Below are positions 50,680-62,790 of a stretch of 64,000 nt of DNA, piece after piece. The notes below the pieces were generated by a model, which was given only the letters and a program-made list of their open reading frames with translations, did not search any database and was not told the origin of the DNA. Source of the DNA: Schistocephalus solidus (Eukaryota > Platyhelminthes > Cestoda > Diphyllobothriidea > Diphyllobothriidae); assembly GCA_017591395.1 (NCBI GenBank), contig WEDG01001226.1, positions 1 through 64,000 of the forward strand, given 5' to 3'. Position 1 is the stretch's first letter. Every line of letters begins with the position of its first letter. The position numbers and the translations under genes were made by a program.

Positions 50680-51365
50680 ACAAAAGGTGGCCAGATGAGA
50701 ACACGACAGGAGTAATTGAGGTTGTGCTTCTAGACAATGCGATAAAATGCCTAGGTGCACACTGATGTCGCGCCAGACCCTTGCAATGGATCATGGCTCA
50801 ATTGTTTGAAGATATCTTTTGATACCAAGCTTCAGATAGGTGAGGTACTAGAAAGTACGTAATGTGCCTTGGAAGCCATGGCATAAACTAATTCACTCAC
50901 AAACCACTCTCCCATGCACCCACCGTCTTGCACGTACACAGTGGACATCACCTGTAATGACGGACGAACTGCCTTTCACGAGTCCCACACGTTGCCGGTA
51001 GCTCCTTTCAGGGGACTTTTTAGCATTACGCTATTTAGGGGAACAAGGGAGGAGCGTTTTTGAGGGAATGAATAAGGAGAGTGAAATAGCATGCCAAGGT
51101 GCATACTGACGCCACGCTATTCACTTGAAACGGATCTCTGTCCCGTTGTTTGAAGCTCTGTCTGAATAAAAAATCCCAGATATATGAGGGAGTATATGAA
51201 AACTGCATGAGATGCTTCAATTGTTTAATATCATCGTTAATGTATATACTTTTGAGTAGCAGGCCCTACACCAATCCTGCTTTGTGCACACTGCGGACAT
51301 CATCCTTACCGACGGTCAAAGTGGCGGTTACTCTGACCAGGAGACGTTTCAGCATGCTGTTAGTT
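50680..51365. repeat. Two diverged tandem units, about 344-352 bp
   Basis: GTGCACACTGA at 50755 and GTGCATACTGA at 51099 are 344 bp apart, as is the TTGTTTGAAG pair near 50803/51147. GGACATCA (50943 and 51295) and GACGG (50959 and 51311) are 352 bp apart. The sequence is GC-richer than its surroundings. The family is not identified. Confidence 0.7.
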
Positions 51366-52599
51366 ACTGAACTAAGGATTGAGGTAAATCACTGAAACAA
51401 ATCGCGGATCAGGTGGCTTTCACTTCCCTTAATATTTTTGAAAGCACTGAAATTGAAATTGTGGTCTTATGCTTTGGCATGTACCTAAAATTTTAAACTT
51501 AAAAAAAAGACTTTGAACATATTACGAGATGATACTTTTTTTATAAAAAAGTTGGCAGCTGTTGGTGTACCTCAGTTTCCGATGGACAGCAGGTCAGATT
51601 GTAATGACACTCAATTATGTCCTTTGGCATTTTCTTCTCTTGAAAGAAAGCCAGCTACAGTTGATCATACTAACTGGGTCAAGTTTGGGGAAATATAGCG
51701 AGGCCGTAACTGGTAACCAATAAGTGGGCTAACAGCGGTCATCATATGTCCGCTTCCGACCAATGGATTGTCCTGGTGTTCCTTGGTCATCTTTCAAAGG
51801 TCAGTGTGTGGAGAGAGGTTGTGAGACGGATGTATCTCGAGCGGCTTCGTTAAAAACAAAATAACGTAAAAGTGTAGGTCCCAAGAACTGGTTGTGTTAT
51901 AATGGTCCATCTTTGGTCACGGTTGAACGATCACAAACATTAGAGCAGTGAAAAAAACCTGTTGTGGAGCGTTCACTTTAAACATTCCACTGTGTACGTT
52001 CGCGTGAATTAAAGTGCGCATGACTTTTTAAAACTTAAAAACTGTAGGTTTTTATGATGCTGGACGTCAGTTGAGACTAGAGGAGAAACACAGACGTTTT
52101 AGGTCTACCCATGTTGAGATGCGGTTGCGTTTTATATCCTAAATGGATTAATATGTGTGAGTATAAGAGACCTTCGCACGTTACGTTAGCCGGCTAAATA
52201 TGACTGCAGATATAAAAAAAGGAACCATCTAAAACAAATCCAATATAAATACAGCGATGATAGCTGGATAAACTATTGAAAGAAATAAGAAAGCCTGTGA
52301 GATGCCGAAGGATTCGATATTAGCAGCATTTTGAATTATCATTACTATGAAGTGACAGGTTTGGCAAAGGTTAACGGTCATTCTTTAACGCATCTTCCTA
52401 TGCAATTTGCGTCCTAATTCTCTGACGTCAAATATTGTATTTGCATTTAAAAAAAGGCGCAAAGTTGTTCCAAATGTATGAAGAAAACCTTTGCGAATCG
52501 TTTTTTTCCTTTGCTATGAAGATAAGGTAAAATTCTGAGCGTGCGTTAACTACGCCTTTGATCAAACTATTTTACCATAAACCAATACTATGACAATAG
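51366..52599. other. Noncoding stretch
   Basis: A 61-codon open frame at 51513-51698 has no recognised motif. No RNA gene or element end seen. Confidence 0.4.
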
Positions 52600-53160
52600 A
52601 CGTGCCAGACGGCCTCCGGTACGATAATTCAATAAAGCCTCTTGTGTGCAGTCATGGGCCGTCATTTTCAACTGTAAATCGTCTTCAGCATTCAAAGGAA
52701 CTAGTTCTCATGCTAAAATAAGTCCGTACGTCCACCCTACGTGAGTTCAGTTAATTCGAGTCTGACCGTCGCGAGGTGGTGAACCATCCAAGGTTCGAAA
52801 TCTTAACTTGTTGATCCGAAGTCCAACGCTCAATCCTGAGAGTAACGAGTCCATTAAATTGCCGGTTTTCATTGGGATGAACTTAAGGTGATCTTAACTG
52901 GCAAGAAAACGAACTCATGACGCAATGGTTACGATCAGACTAATGATCGGGTGGGTTCGAAACTTGAGTGTTCCGAAAGCTGGTGGCAGGCAGTGGGACA
53001 AGTGAGTTCTATTATCGATCGGTGCGCTTTCATCAATAAAATTAAATATAACTGACCTTAACCAACAAGTCAATGAGCCCATGACTAAGAGCGAGGACTA
53101 GTAATCAACAAGTTGCGCGTTCGAAAATCGGGTGGCGCACCACCCAGGACTGGGTATGAC
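52600..53160 (+). repeat. Tandem array of tRNA-like modules, about 163-bp period
   Basis: B-box-like sites GGTTCGAAATC (52792), GGGTTCGAAAC (52954) and GCGTTCGAAAATC (53118) are spaced 162 and 164 bp. The second and third are preceded by GAACTCATGACGCAATGGTTA and GAGCCCATGACTAAGAGC, which resemble tRNA D arms, and by CTTAACTGGC / CTTAACCAAC further up. Inter-module sequence is also alignable (TGATCCGAAG and TGTTCCGAAAG after the B box). These are probably tandem, diverged tRNA-derived SINE units; the third has a different tail (CGCACCACCCAGGACTGGG). Confidence 0.6.
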
Positions 53161-55700
53161 TGGTTGCTGATGGCATTTTGTGCCAGAAACGGCAATTCCA
53201 GTCTCCTTTGTATTTTTTAAAAATATTTCAGTTCACATATCCAATTACATACCTCAAAAATGCGTGCAAATACGTAAAGTATATGAAGAACATAAGCCTT
53301 AGTCCTTTGATCCCCGATGCTCACTTCCCACTCCTATACATCAATGGCTGTCAACGGTTCCTCGCCGATGAAACTCGCACGTTCTCGTCTTCTTTCGATA
53401 AATTACTGTCCTATGCTGCTCTGGCTCAATCGCACAGTTTGCATTGGAGGTCATCAATGTGCCTTTATTCAAGCTTTCCAATCTATTTCTTTTGATTGTG
53501 CTTTGTTTCTTAGACTCAAATTCAATACTTTAATGAAGTTATTTATCAATTTCTGCCTATTTCCTTCCATGAGAAATATAATTCACATGTTTTCTAGCCT
53601 ACCTTACCCATCACAAACAGTGCAAGATCAGATGCCATAAATACTCTGACCGTTTAAACATGCAGTTTATTTAATGATTATAAACCTGACCGTCTTTAAG
53701 CAGTCCACGAAATACCTATTTATTTTCGGATTATTGAACATTGTTCATGACGATGTTCGTATTGTCGGTCTTGGCATCGGTCCAAATAGCGCTAATTGGA
53801 CGTGCTCCATTGAAAAAGCTGCAGTACAAAGATATATGGCCTGCAAGCACGCACCAGGAAAGAAACCACTTACTTGGCATCTTGTTGTTGTTTCGTTTAG
53901 GGCGCATTTGATATCATGCGCTCTGCCACAGCAGTATTGCTTAACAACGATTCTGGGCAAAGTTGCTTAGCATCATGTGTGAATATGTTATGGAGTCCAC
54001 GTCCTGGTTGTCATAATGCTCGCTTTTTGACTTAGTCAGCCTTATTTTGCGTGCGTGATGTTTTGTCCCCTTATTTTTACGTTTTAATAGACTGCGTTCT
54101 GCTTTTAACGCATTACTAAATAAGCAAGTAAACCGTGCTCAATAAAAAAGGTGCAGAAATAAAATTCATTTGGTTTTAGGATAAAATCATTTTGGGCTGA
54201 ATGTTGTTCCAAAGTTGAAAAATACCATTAAACAAAAGACCAATCTTTAGTTCCAAGCCTGCAAACATGGCAGATTTGTTTATTCAAACTTTAGTAGTTC
54301 GTGGATCCCCACCAATCTTTCTGTTCGATGTCTTAAACTTTGAGGTTGGCGAACAAGTCGTGCTATGGAAACCAGCAGCATATCGGAGTCCGTCAGTGCA
54401 TAGACCTCTCACAGTTTTTCGACGTAATTGCTTTATTCACAATTCCAACAGATTAAGTAAACGACTACAGACATTTCTTGCCACGTTAGCGGGTTTTCGA
54501 CCTCATTATATGGCCCCTGGCAATTGGTTCTGCCAGTGTGCGACTCCAACTCTGAAATGTGTAAGAAGGTGGCTTCCGAGACGTTCTTCACACATACTAG
54601 CGCTCGCGAAAAATTAAGGGCTGGTACGGTTTCATCTCTTTCTTTGGTTGCACGTGCAACTGTCCAATAATTTACGGTGATAGCCCTTTGCTAAGAGTAT
54701 CCACCGAAGGTATTGCATTTAGAAAACCTGATCTTTCAGTTAACTGCAGTTGGGTGCAACACGCTGCGTTAGTGCGGATACGCATGTTTTTTTGTTACCA
54801 ATTGGGTGTTTGCTGCTAAAAGTTAGTAATTTGGTCGTATTTGGCGGTTGCTTGAGCAATTTTTATTTAAGGTTGTGACAATATTTGTGGCAGACAAGGG
54901 CATCATATTAGCTGGTCGTTTTATTCTTACTCCATCGCAAAGCGGATGTCCGGAACTGTGCCGTAGATGTGTACATTTAATGTCAGCATCTGATTCATTT
55001 TGATGGAATCGCAGGTTTTCTCCAACTAACAAGCCCAGAGCTTAAGTCTATGTTTTTCAATTACCAGTGGTTCTTGTCGATGTAGTAGGGAATAAGCTTT
55101 GATTTCCGAGATATGTGAACACATTCGTGGGCCTTTCACCTGCATGTAGATAATTAGGTACAACGTGAAGTACACCTTATGGTGGAGATTCTGAAGCTAT
55201 ATGATTATCCGAGACGGTTCATTGTTGACGTCCTCTTGATGTCCACCCTACGGGTCACCTATAATTAAAGGATTTTTGCTATTTTCATGTCCTCAGTATA
55301 TTAAATGGACATTTAAGACTGAAATAAAGCTTAATATAGCTACAAGCCAAACAATATATGACACGGGTTGGGTACATTTTAGCTTTTACTTTACTGTAAA
55401 ATGCTGTTAAATTACTAAATTCAAACGAATGATTCTGTAAATCTCATTTATACAATAAAAAGTAACATGCCAACCACATTGCTAGATTTCTTTCAAAAAA
55501 CAGGATTTCCCAAAAGATAAAACTTCTCACTTGAGTATTTGTTTCCCAAAAATCCTAATTGTTCAGTGTATTTTATTTATTTTTAAGTTTTATCTAAAAT
55601 TCTTTTTCATTTGCTTTAATACTTTGTTCCAAATAAGTAATTATATAAAAAGAATATTCATAAAATCAGTAAACCTGTTTTGAACATTCCTGAATAACTC
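53161..55700. other. Stretch with unassigned open frames
   Basis: Open frames at 53178-53640 (105 and 107 codons in two frames), 53674-53970 (98 codons) and 54267-54617 (116 codons, plus strand) have no domain I can name. The last has a hydrophobic start and a basic C-terminal half with VGEQVVLWKP, faintly like the C-terminal region of some integrases, too weak to call. No splice structure supports any of them. Confidence 0.3.
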
Positions 55701-55760
55701 GGTAGTGGCGGTGGGATTCGAACCTACGCCAGCAAGGGAAAGGCTCTAGTTCAGCCAACG
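55701..55760 (-). mobile_element. tRNA-derived SINE fragment
   Basis: Minus strand: GGCT-GAACTAG-AGCC anticodon-like hairpin, then a variable region shared with the 8.58-kb SINE, then T arm GTAGG-TTCGAAT-CCCAC with a perfect B-box core GGTTCGAATCC. Over 8616-8652 versus 55745-55709 the two copies agree at 34 of 37 positions. The 5' tRNA half with the A box is not recognisable here. Confidence 0.6.
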
Positions 55761-58700
55761 CTTTTTTTAGATAGGGTCGTGTAGTAAACAAAACTGTAAA
55801 CAACACACACAGAAGGTGAGCATTCGTCTCTTTTAACACCATAAAAAGAGACACTATGCAACCCGATTGATAGTGGTAAACGGCTTGCATTCGACTAAGC
55901 CAGTGAAACACTCGACGTTTCTGTGATGGGAGAGGCAGCGGCTCCTCTGGCCGAAAACTAACTCAACATGTGTATTCACACCTCCTGCCGCGAGCAAGCA
56001 GAAGGATGGCTAATCTTTGGACATTTCCTTCCCCTTCTCCCTCCCTTACATCTTAAACGCCCCATATTAACTGCTTACTGGATGTTTAAGCTTATGTTAC
56101 TCTAACCTCCCTTATTTTATGATAAAGGTCTGATGATGAATAATCAAAAGCAAACCTTCGCCAAACATGACTCATTAAATGTGTGCATTGGTCACATCAC
56201 CGAATCCGTTTGATTAAGAATATTGCTACCATTCAATCACAATTGTGATTATACTTTCTTACATATTTTAAACGTTTAAAAAAGAGATAAGCTGCTACAT
56301 GGATATTTGTTAAGCATAACTGAAAGCCAACACAACCTTTTTCTGTAAATACCTTCTATAAAAATTTAAATTATTACTAATAAGTGCAATTATCTTCGAT
56401 GTTTTTGTGGCAGTGGGTTTGTTCTGGTAAGACATGTCATTGACAAATATTAAATACAAATTGATTTAATGAATTAAATTAAGTAAGGAACACTGTGGCC
56501 CGTGGTTTTTACTACCAGAAGGAGTGAAATATCAGAATTATTTAATCAACGATCTTACACGGAAAAAGATATTTATTGTCACTAAATAAGTTGTAATATT
56601 TTGGCAATATATAAAAGGTGGCTCTGTCGTTTTTGAAAAAATTGAATTTTTCCTGCAATAATAAAATGCCATTTTGGCCCGCACCTCTTTTTGAACAAAC
56701 TCATTTCAACGTATATTCCATAGTCAAAATTCTGAATTTTTGCATGCCGTGTTGGATTAAGCTAGGAAATTTTCCCACATGTTTGAGCCATGCGAGTAAA
56801 TTTATTTTTGCCTCTTTCTTTTTGATTTATCAAGATATTTTAGGTTGATCGTCTTCATTCTGCAATGAGATCAAGTACATTAGGCTATATATAAGTAAGA
56901 ATAGACATGTTAATTGAAAAATGATATTTTTTAAATACCAAAATAATTGCATCACTATAAAATAAAAATATTCTAATGAAGTATGGAAATAGTATTTCCA
57001 TGAATATTTATTGATAAAGCCAAATTAATTAGTAGATGAATCAAAATATGTCTTTCACTTACGTATATTTTCATTTCAATAATACCTCCGTGTGTTTCAA
57101 GAAGCTAACTCTGTTTTATCTCAGAATGGTGCAGATGACGTTGGCTGAAAGTTATATGCAGAGTGAGCATCTGGGTGTGCCCTCACAGGCCCTTCAATGA
57201 TGACTAGAAACAAAAATTGACAATTTCTAGAAGTTGAAATAACCAATTCCGGCTGATAAGCTATCGTCAGTCAGGCAAATGCACCCTATTCCCATTTCTA
57301 ACCTTGGATTCAATCTGGTATTTTGGTGGTAATGTTTTGCACGACAATAGGTACTCAAGATCAAAAATGAGATAGAAGTGACTCCGAGAATCAAACGAAG
57401 AGAACTGTAGTACTTAGCACTTATTGACCAAGCACTCGTGATTCGAAACCTATTTTTATTTAAACTATTAATAAATTTCTGGCAGTTAACGCTTTGAAAA
57501 TGGAAATAAAACCAAGCACTTCAAAGCATCAGCAGAAGGATGAAACGTCAGTTTATCATGCATTGCATGTCTTAAAGACGGACAAACCTCTAAGAAAATA
57601 ATTTGAACTTAGGGGAAGGGGTTTTTTAGGATATCATGCAAAACGAATATTTATTGTAAATAATGGAATTTCCGTTGAATATTTATACTTCGCACATTTG
57701 ATTGAGTTCTAAAAAATCGGTTATAACTACGTAAAATCGTCCACATTGGCGTAAAACAAATTAATAAATTGCTGTCTTTTTGAGCAGAAAACAAACAGTG
57801 TAAGAAGGGATAACACGTTTTCTTTTCAATTTAAAACCATGTGAAATATCCCATTTCACTTCTAACAAGCATGCAAACGAACATATTTTAACTTTAACCA
57901 ATGCCCAATAAAACGCTTTATTGATTTTTCTCCACCATATAACTTATGTCCCAAATAAAAAGGAAGCTTGAAATGACTTAGTAAAATTCCGTGCACATCT
58001 CATAGTCGATTTGGAAAGGCCTGTATTGTTATTTTCAAGGAACTGGTTCTTATTGTCACACGTCTGAGTTTCAATCTGCAGTGTAATTTTTTTCGAGGGA
58101 AAAAAACTAAGCGTGATAATATGAAACAATAAATTAATTGGGATGGTTCATGTTGACTTTTGAATCGCTGATAAATTCTTATTTATGAAATCGAAAACAT
58201 TACTGTAAATATAAATTTGAAGCGAATCCTTGGAAGCCAATTAGGCTTAATGCAATATTTGCGCAGTATCCGGTGGGCATTTTTTACCAAATACCCCATC
58301 ACTTGTACCTGTGAGCTTAAAAAGCACCTGGATTTGTACTTAGCGTGTCCGGACTGCATTCAGTATACATTTTTGTTAAGAAATGCATAGGATGCTTATA
58401 ATAATTATGAAGATTGCATATGGTTTTAAATTAAAAAGAGTTTCATTCTGTGTTCAGTTACTGCTAATTGGACAAACCTGATTAAAGAGATTGCAATCAT
58501 TAAGGTTTATCAGAATTCTTAATGCGTTTAACTTGTCACTGAGATGTAACATGTTGTAAATAAATACCAATATAATGAGGAAGAAACTTTCGTGCCGAAT
58601 GTTGTGGTCCCTCTAGGTAATACGTTATGTAAATCAATTTTGGAAGGGTGTTTTTGCACATTTTGGCTGTATTTAGCCTAATGTTTAAACTTTTTTTTAA

Positions 58701-60684
58701 AAAAACTTGGAAACGCTTACATTGTTTTTCTTGTTTACTCAAAAACTATCATATAACATACATTCCACTGCAATTACATAAATGGTTTACAATCTTGAAA
58801 CTGCACTTTCCATTTTAAAAGTAAAATTATCTTTTATCTCTGTTTTAAGACACTATGACCTATTTGGCTTATACATTTGGTAAAGACCCTGTTTTTATAT
58901 CAAGGATGTAGCATTATATAATGTTAATGTGAGGTGATATTTTAACGTGCATAGCACGATTTATTATCAATCTATTCATACAATTTTAAAGTCAAAGCGA
59001 TCTTTTGTTTCCGTGTACTTTCTTGACAATAGGATTTATTGAACAGCAATACGGAACGATTGTTCTTAACTTGTTAATGAAAATGCCTTTCAAATTAAAT
59101 TAAAAACCGTTTCAATTGGGGAGCATTTTTCGACAGCATTTTTGTTTAAATGCTCTTAAGAATCGCATGTAAAAGAAACCCAATTCAGTGTGAGCATATT
59201 TGCTTTCAAGGTCACATGAATATTTCATCCTTTCTAATAGAAAGTGGGTTTAACAATTTCTCTTAAACTTTCAAGATACTTGATATAACATGATTTGTCC
59301 TTATAGACGCGGACGCTGTTCTTATTTTAATTTTAGCAGATTTCCTCACTTAAGTGTTCTCTGAAGTCACACATAATTAAAAAATAAGAATCACGCTTGG
59401 TTTCAAACTTCGTACAAAGGCGTATGTTTTCATAGTTAAGGCAGAAGCTGAATTCCTGGAAGTGCACAAGTTTAACTTGCAACAGAATAACCGAACTATG
59501 TAGCTGGTACAAAGATGCCAGGGAATTATGGTACTGACAACACGCTGTTAGAAAAAAATACCTAACTCCAACATAAATGGAAGAAATAAGTTTGCTTTCC
59601 ATGGTATTTTGCTATTCAATCTCAGTAATACAATTTTTTTTCCTTCGTTAAATACATTCTGGTAAATCCTGTCTTTATCACATTAATATATTTGAAGAGA
59701 AAGTCACCAAAAGGATGAGGAAGGCAGTTCACGTTGCTTTTACAAGGCAGTTGTCATAAGACACCAGATTTTGGACCAGAAATTAAATAGGTAACGTAAA
59801 GGAGGGCGACCAAGTTTCTACACGTCAAATTTTACAGAAACCTGGTTCCTCGCTTTGTATTATACTTTGGTTTTTTGCTTGTAGCCTTACTAGTATAACT
59901 GTGTAAAAAAGATATTTTGGTTGGGATTTTCACTGTTATAAGTATTTTTCAGATAACTTAACTTTTGGATCTCTGAAGTTCTGTGATTTTCTGTCGTATT
60001 CTATAAAGGATACTCTTTGCTGAACCAACTCTAACCTTATGTCTCCAGAGAAATGGAAAAGTAATCACCATTCCAACGCACATCAATACACGTAACCAAG
60101 GAAAGGCATGGTCAGATACATATTGTTGCATTTCCCGCGATATTTTTGTTCCTGTTATCAGTTTTGTCTCTGATTGGCATCATCCGGGATGCTCATATTC
60201 TAAGATCGTGCCTTTACCGTAGCCAACTGTTTTTTTTAAACATTTTTGCACACGTTGATGCAGTTCATAACTTTATCAACTGAAAATGACTATGTGTTGT
60301 CTGGACTTCATGCATTGCATTTTGCAATTGAAGTAATGAGAGTAAAATTATACTTGATTTCTACTTTGATTAAGGAATAAAGGTTCAAGCCAGTACTTGA
60401 ATTACTAGAATATGGTGATGATAAGTTTCTACAGATATTTATATTTGAATTTGGTTTTGTTTTCATGCTTTTACCTTTTGTTTTAATTAATGAATTCACA
60501 TTTTACCATAAACATTTTGCACCTGCTTGTGATTTAAGCATATTTTGTCAATTAGAGAGCTATCCACCCTTTTGGATGAAATATACGTTCTGAATAACAT
60601 GGGTGTATGAGGTCTGTCAGAAACATAATTTGCTGAAAGATACAAGCAAAACTGTGGGTCTCAGGAATTAAATGACATTAAGTA
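55761..60684. other. AT-rich gene-poor stretch
   Basis: About 4.9 kb with no recognised exon, RNA gene or element end. Open frames are 61-89 codons without motifs. Confidence 0.45.
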
Positions 60685-61010
60685 GATGCGATCGCTGGGA
60701 CATGAGCTTATTTCGCCTGACTTTTCAGAAACCAACGCAAATCTCGGCGAGCCAGATGGTCGAGCAGTCATCAGGCCACCCTCCGACACGGGTGACGAAA
60801 TTTCAGCATATAATGACCCGCGTGCCTGTCATCAAATAATTGACGCACCAGAGTACAGTAAGCATCGGTAAAGGGGAGCCGTTACTAGCTGTAGGCATGC
60901 AGTAGTATAGCAGCTGCATCCCTATCTGCTCCTGCCGCTGATGATGAGTTCGAGTTAGAATGTGAAACGCCAGGCGAATAAAGCTCTTTTCCTAGGTATT
61001 TCATTTCTTA
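60685..61010 (+). mobile_element. Short nonautonomous Penelope-like derivative with inverted ends
   Basis: The left end (from 60689) reads GATCGCTGGGACATGAGC then TTATTTCGCCTGAC. The right end, complemented, reads CCTAGGAAAAGAGC then TTTATTCGCCTGGC, an inverted repeat of about 35 bp. The right terminal module has CTGATGAT at 60938, stem GAGTTC/GAATGT (5 of 6 pairs) around GAGTTA, GAAA at 60964 and AGGCGAATAAA at 60972. A 61-codon open frame at 60686-60871 starts inside the left end; its middle (GEPDGRAVIRPPSDTGDEIS) may be the C-terminal tail of a PLE protein. No RT or GIY-YIG remains. Confidence 0.65.
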
Positions 61011-62700
61011 TTCACAGAACCTTAAAATTAATAACCAATACTTTTGTGTTTTGGAATGTTACAGGTTTGCTGTTCCATGCTTGCTAGAAAGTAGAAAAAG
61101 TATTGATCTCCAGCCGAATCGCAGTTGTCACCGTTGCTTCAGTAATGAGTTTATGAGACTCACTAACATTTTCCGCACAGACCATATCAGCTAGATCGGT
61201 AAAGCGGGCTTAATAGGCATCATCAAATAGATCAGGAAGGCCAAAAGCGAATCGCTAAAGACTAATTGACATCAAGAATCACCCAAAAATACGTCGAGTT
61301 TGCTTTAACTGATTTTAGGAATGGCTTAATAAAATAGAAAGTGCGCGTGACGGCGGATCAACTGCGACCCATCAGGGCATAAAAAAGAAAACGACTAAGA
61401 AGTGAAAAACATTTTGGTTTTTTAAGGAAATTCCTGACAACATTACTAATAACATCAACCGATGGTTACGATATTCCAATGACGAACAATGCAACCAAGC
61501 ATATATTCATAAGTCCTTTTTAAAACGTATTCAATGTAACGGGGCAAAAGAGGATTTACCATTATATGCCACCTGTTATGTATTCGCATGCACTGTTGAG
61601 TAAATGGAAGGACAACTGCAAGTTAGAGAATTTGGGCCTTGGTCTAAATAACTTAAATCAGGAAAATAAAATATTAGGTTTATTTACCAAACGAATACAT
61701 CTTGACGGCCGTCACATTTTTCCGTTTTTTTAATAGACCACGTACAATTCTGGGCGTGAGCTACTAAGAAATCGTCTATGCATGGCGTGATTTAGTACTC
61801 CCATGCAAACAGCCGGGCCATGCGAGTAACTTTAATTTACCCTGGTGATTCCCAGACCGTTGATTTACAAAACATCTGTTTGTGCTGACTTTATATTTTT
61901 GTTTCTATGTTGCAATTTTACGTAACACTGTTCTCTAATTTTTATCTGATCAATTTCGAACTATCTCGCTGCGGCACATTGATTTTCCAAGTTCACTCAA
62001 GGTGCTGGTTGCGATTCGGATTCGTCCTCTATTTTACGTGAAGACGAATTGCAGTCAAGCAGCCATCAAGAAATGTTATTTTTTCCAATAGATTATACTC
62101 TTTAAACTTGTTTTGGTTAAAAACTGGAGTACAATATTTCAAGGCTGACAAACAAACCTGGTTACTGATTTCAATTTGTTGCGTTCTGACGCGAAAACAT
62201 TTATCAACCACCTTGCTTTGCAATCAGTCTAAAATGTGCCCACCGTATGGTGGTTTAATTGCTTTTCTTTTTTATGTAAAATGACCCCGATTAATTCATT
62301 AATAGCATTTTAATAACACACATTTTCGGTAGCAAATCATTATTAGGTACAAATACAGGAACTATAACTTTAAAAGACAGGTTGTTTGAGTTATTTCAGG
62401 AACACACCATCTTATACAGTCTCAGAAAAAGTGTTATAGGTCCAAATGGTAAACTTTGATTCGACTTTACTGGAACTGCTGAATTTCCAGGGTCTCCATG
62501 TGGCGCAGTACAATTTTTCAGGAGTTCAATGGTTGCTTGCGTGTCAGAGAATCATTATTAGCTGCGGGGACGTGCCAAATTTAGGCATTTAAGCAAATAA
62601 CGAATTAATTACAGACTATAATCTAATCCTCGCATTGAACAAAAATCACAGCGATCAACGCGGTAGCTGATAATTATAGCGGATTTGTGCTGACAATTTT
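61011..62700. other. Noncoding stretch
   Basis: No gene recognised. A minus-strand frame of 64 codons (62029-62223) has no motif. Confidence 0.4.
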
Positions 62701-62790
62701 ACTGCCTCCTATAATTACTGCATTGTCTCTGATGATGGGTTTCAGTAAAAATCCGAAATTTCAGGCCCGAAATCGCCTTTGTCTTGCAAA
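62701..62790 (+). repeat. Solitary PLE right-end module, hammerhead-like
   Basis: CTGATGAT (62729-62736), stem GGGTTT (62737-62742), loop CAGTAA, stem AAATCC (62749-62754), GAAA (62755-62758), then TTTCAGGCC. All six stem pairs form (one G-T). The preceding CTCCTATAATTACTGC resembles CCCTATAACTGTGCC before the 30.5-kb copy. No PLE coding sequence or left end was found next to it. Confidence 0.55.

Noticed and set aside
54267..54617. 116-codon open frame as an integrase C-terminus
   Set aside because: Only a short VGEQVVLWKP resemblance; no integrase core, gag or LTRs nearby.
55666..55911. 81-codon minus-strand open frame
   Set aside because: Its C-terminal part is the translation of the SINE tRNA-like segment; no other coding evidence.
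56109..56145. Another CTGATGAT terminal module
   Set aside because: The octamer is present, but the following bases give no stem and no GAAA at the fixed distance.
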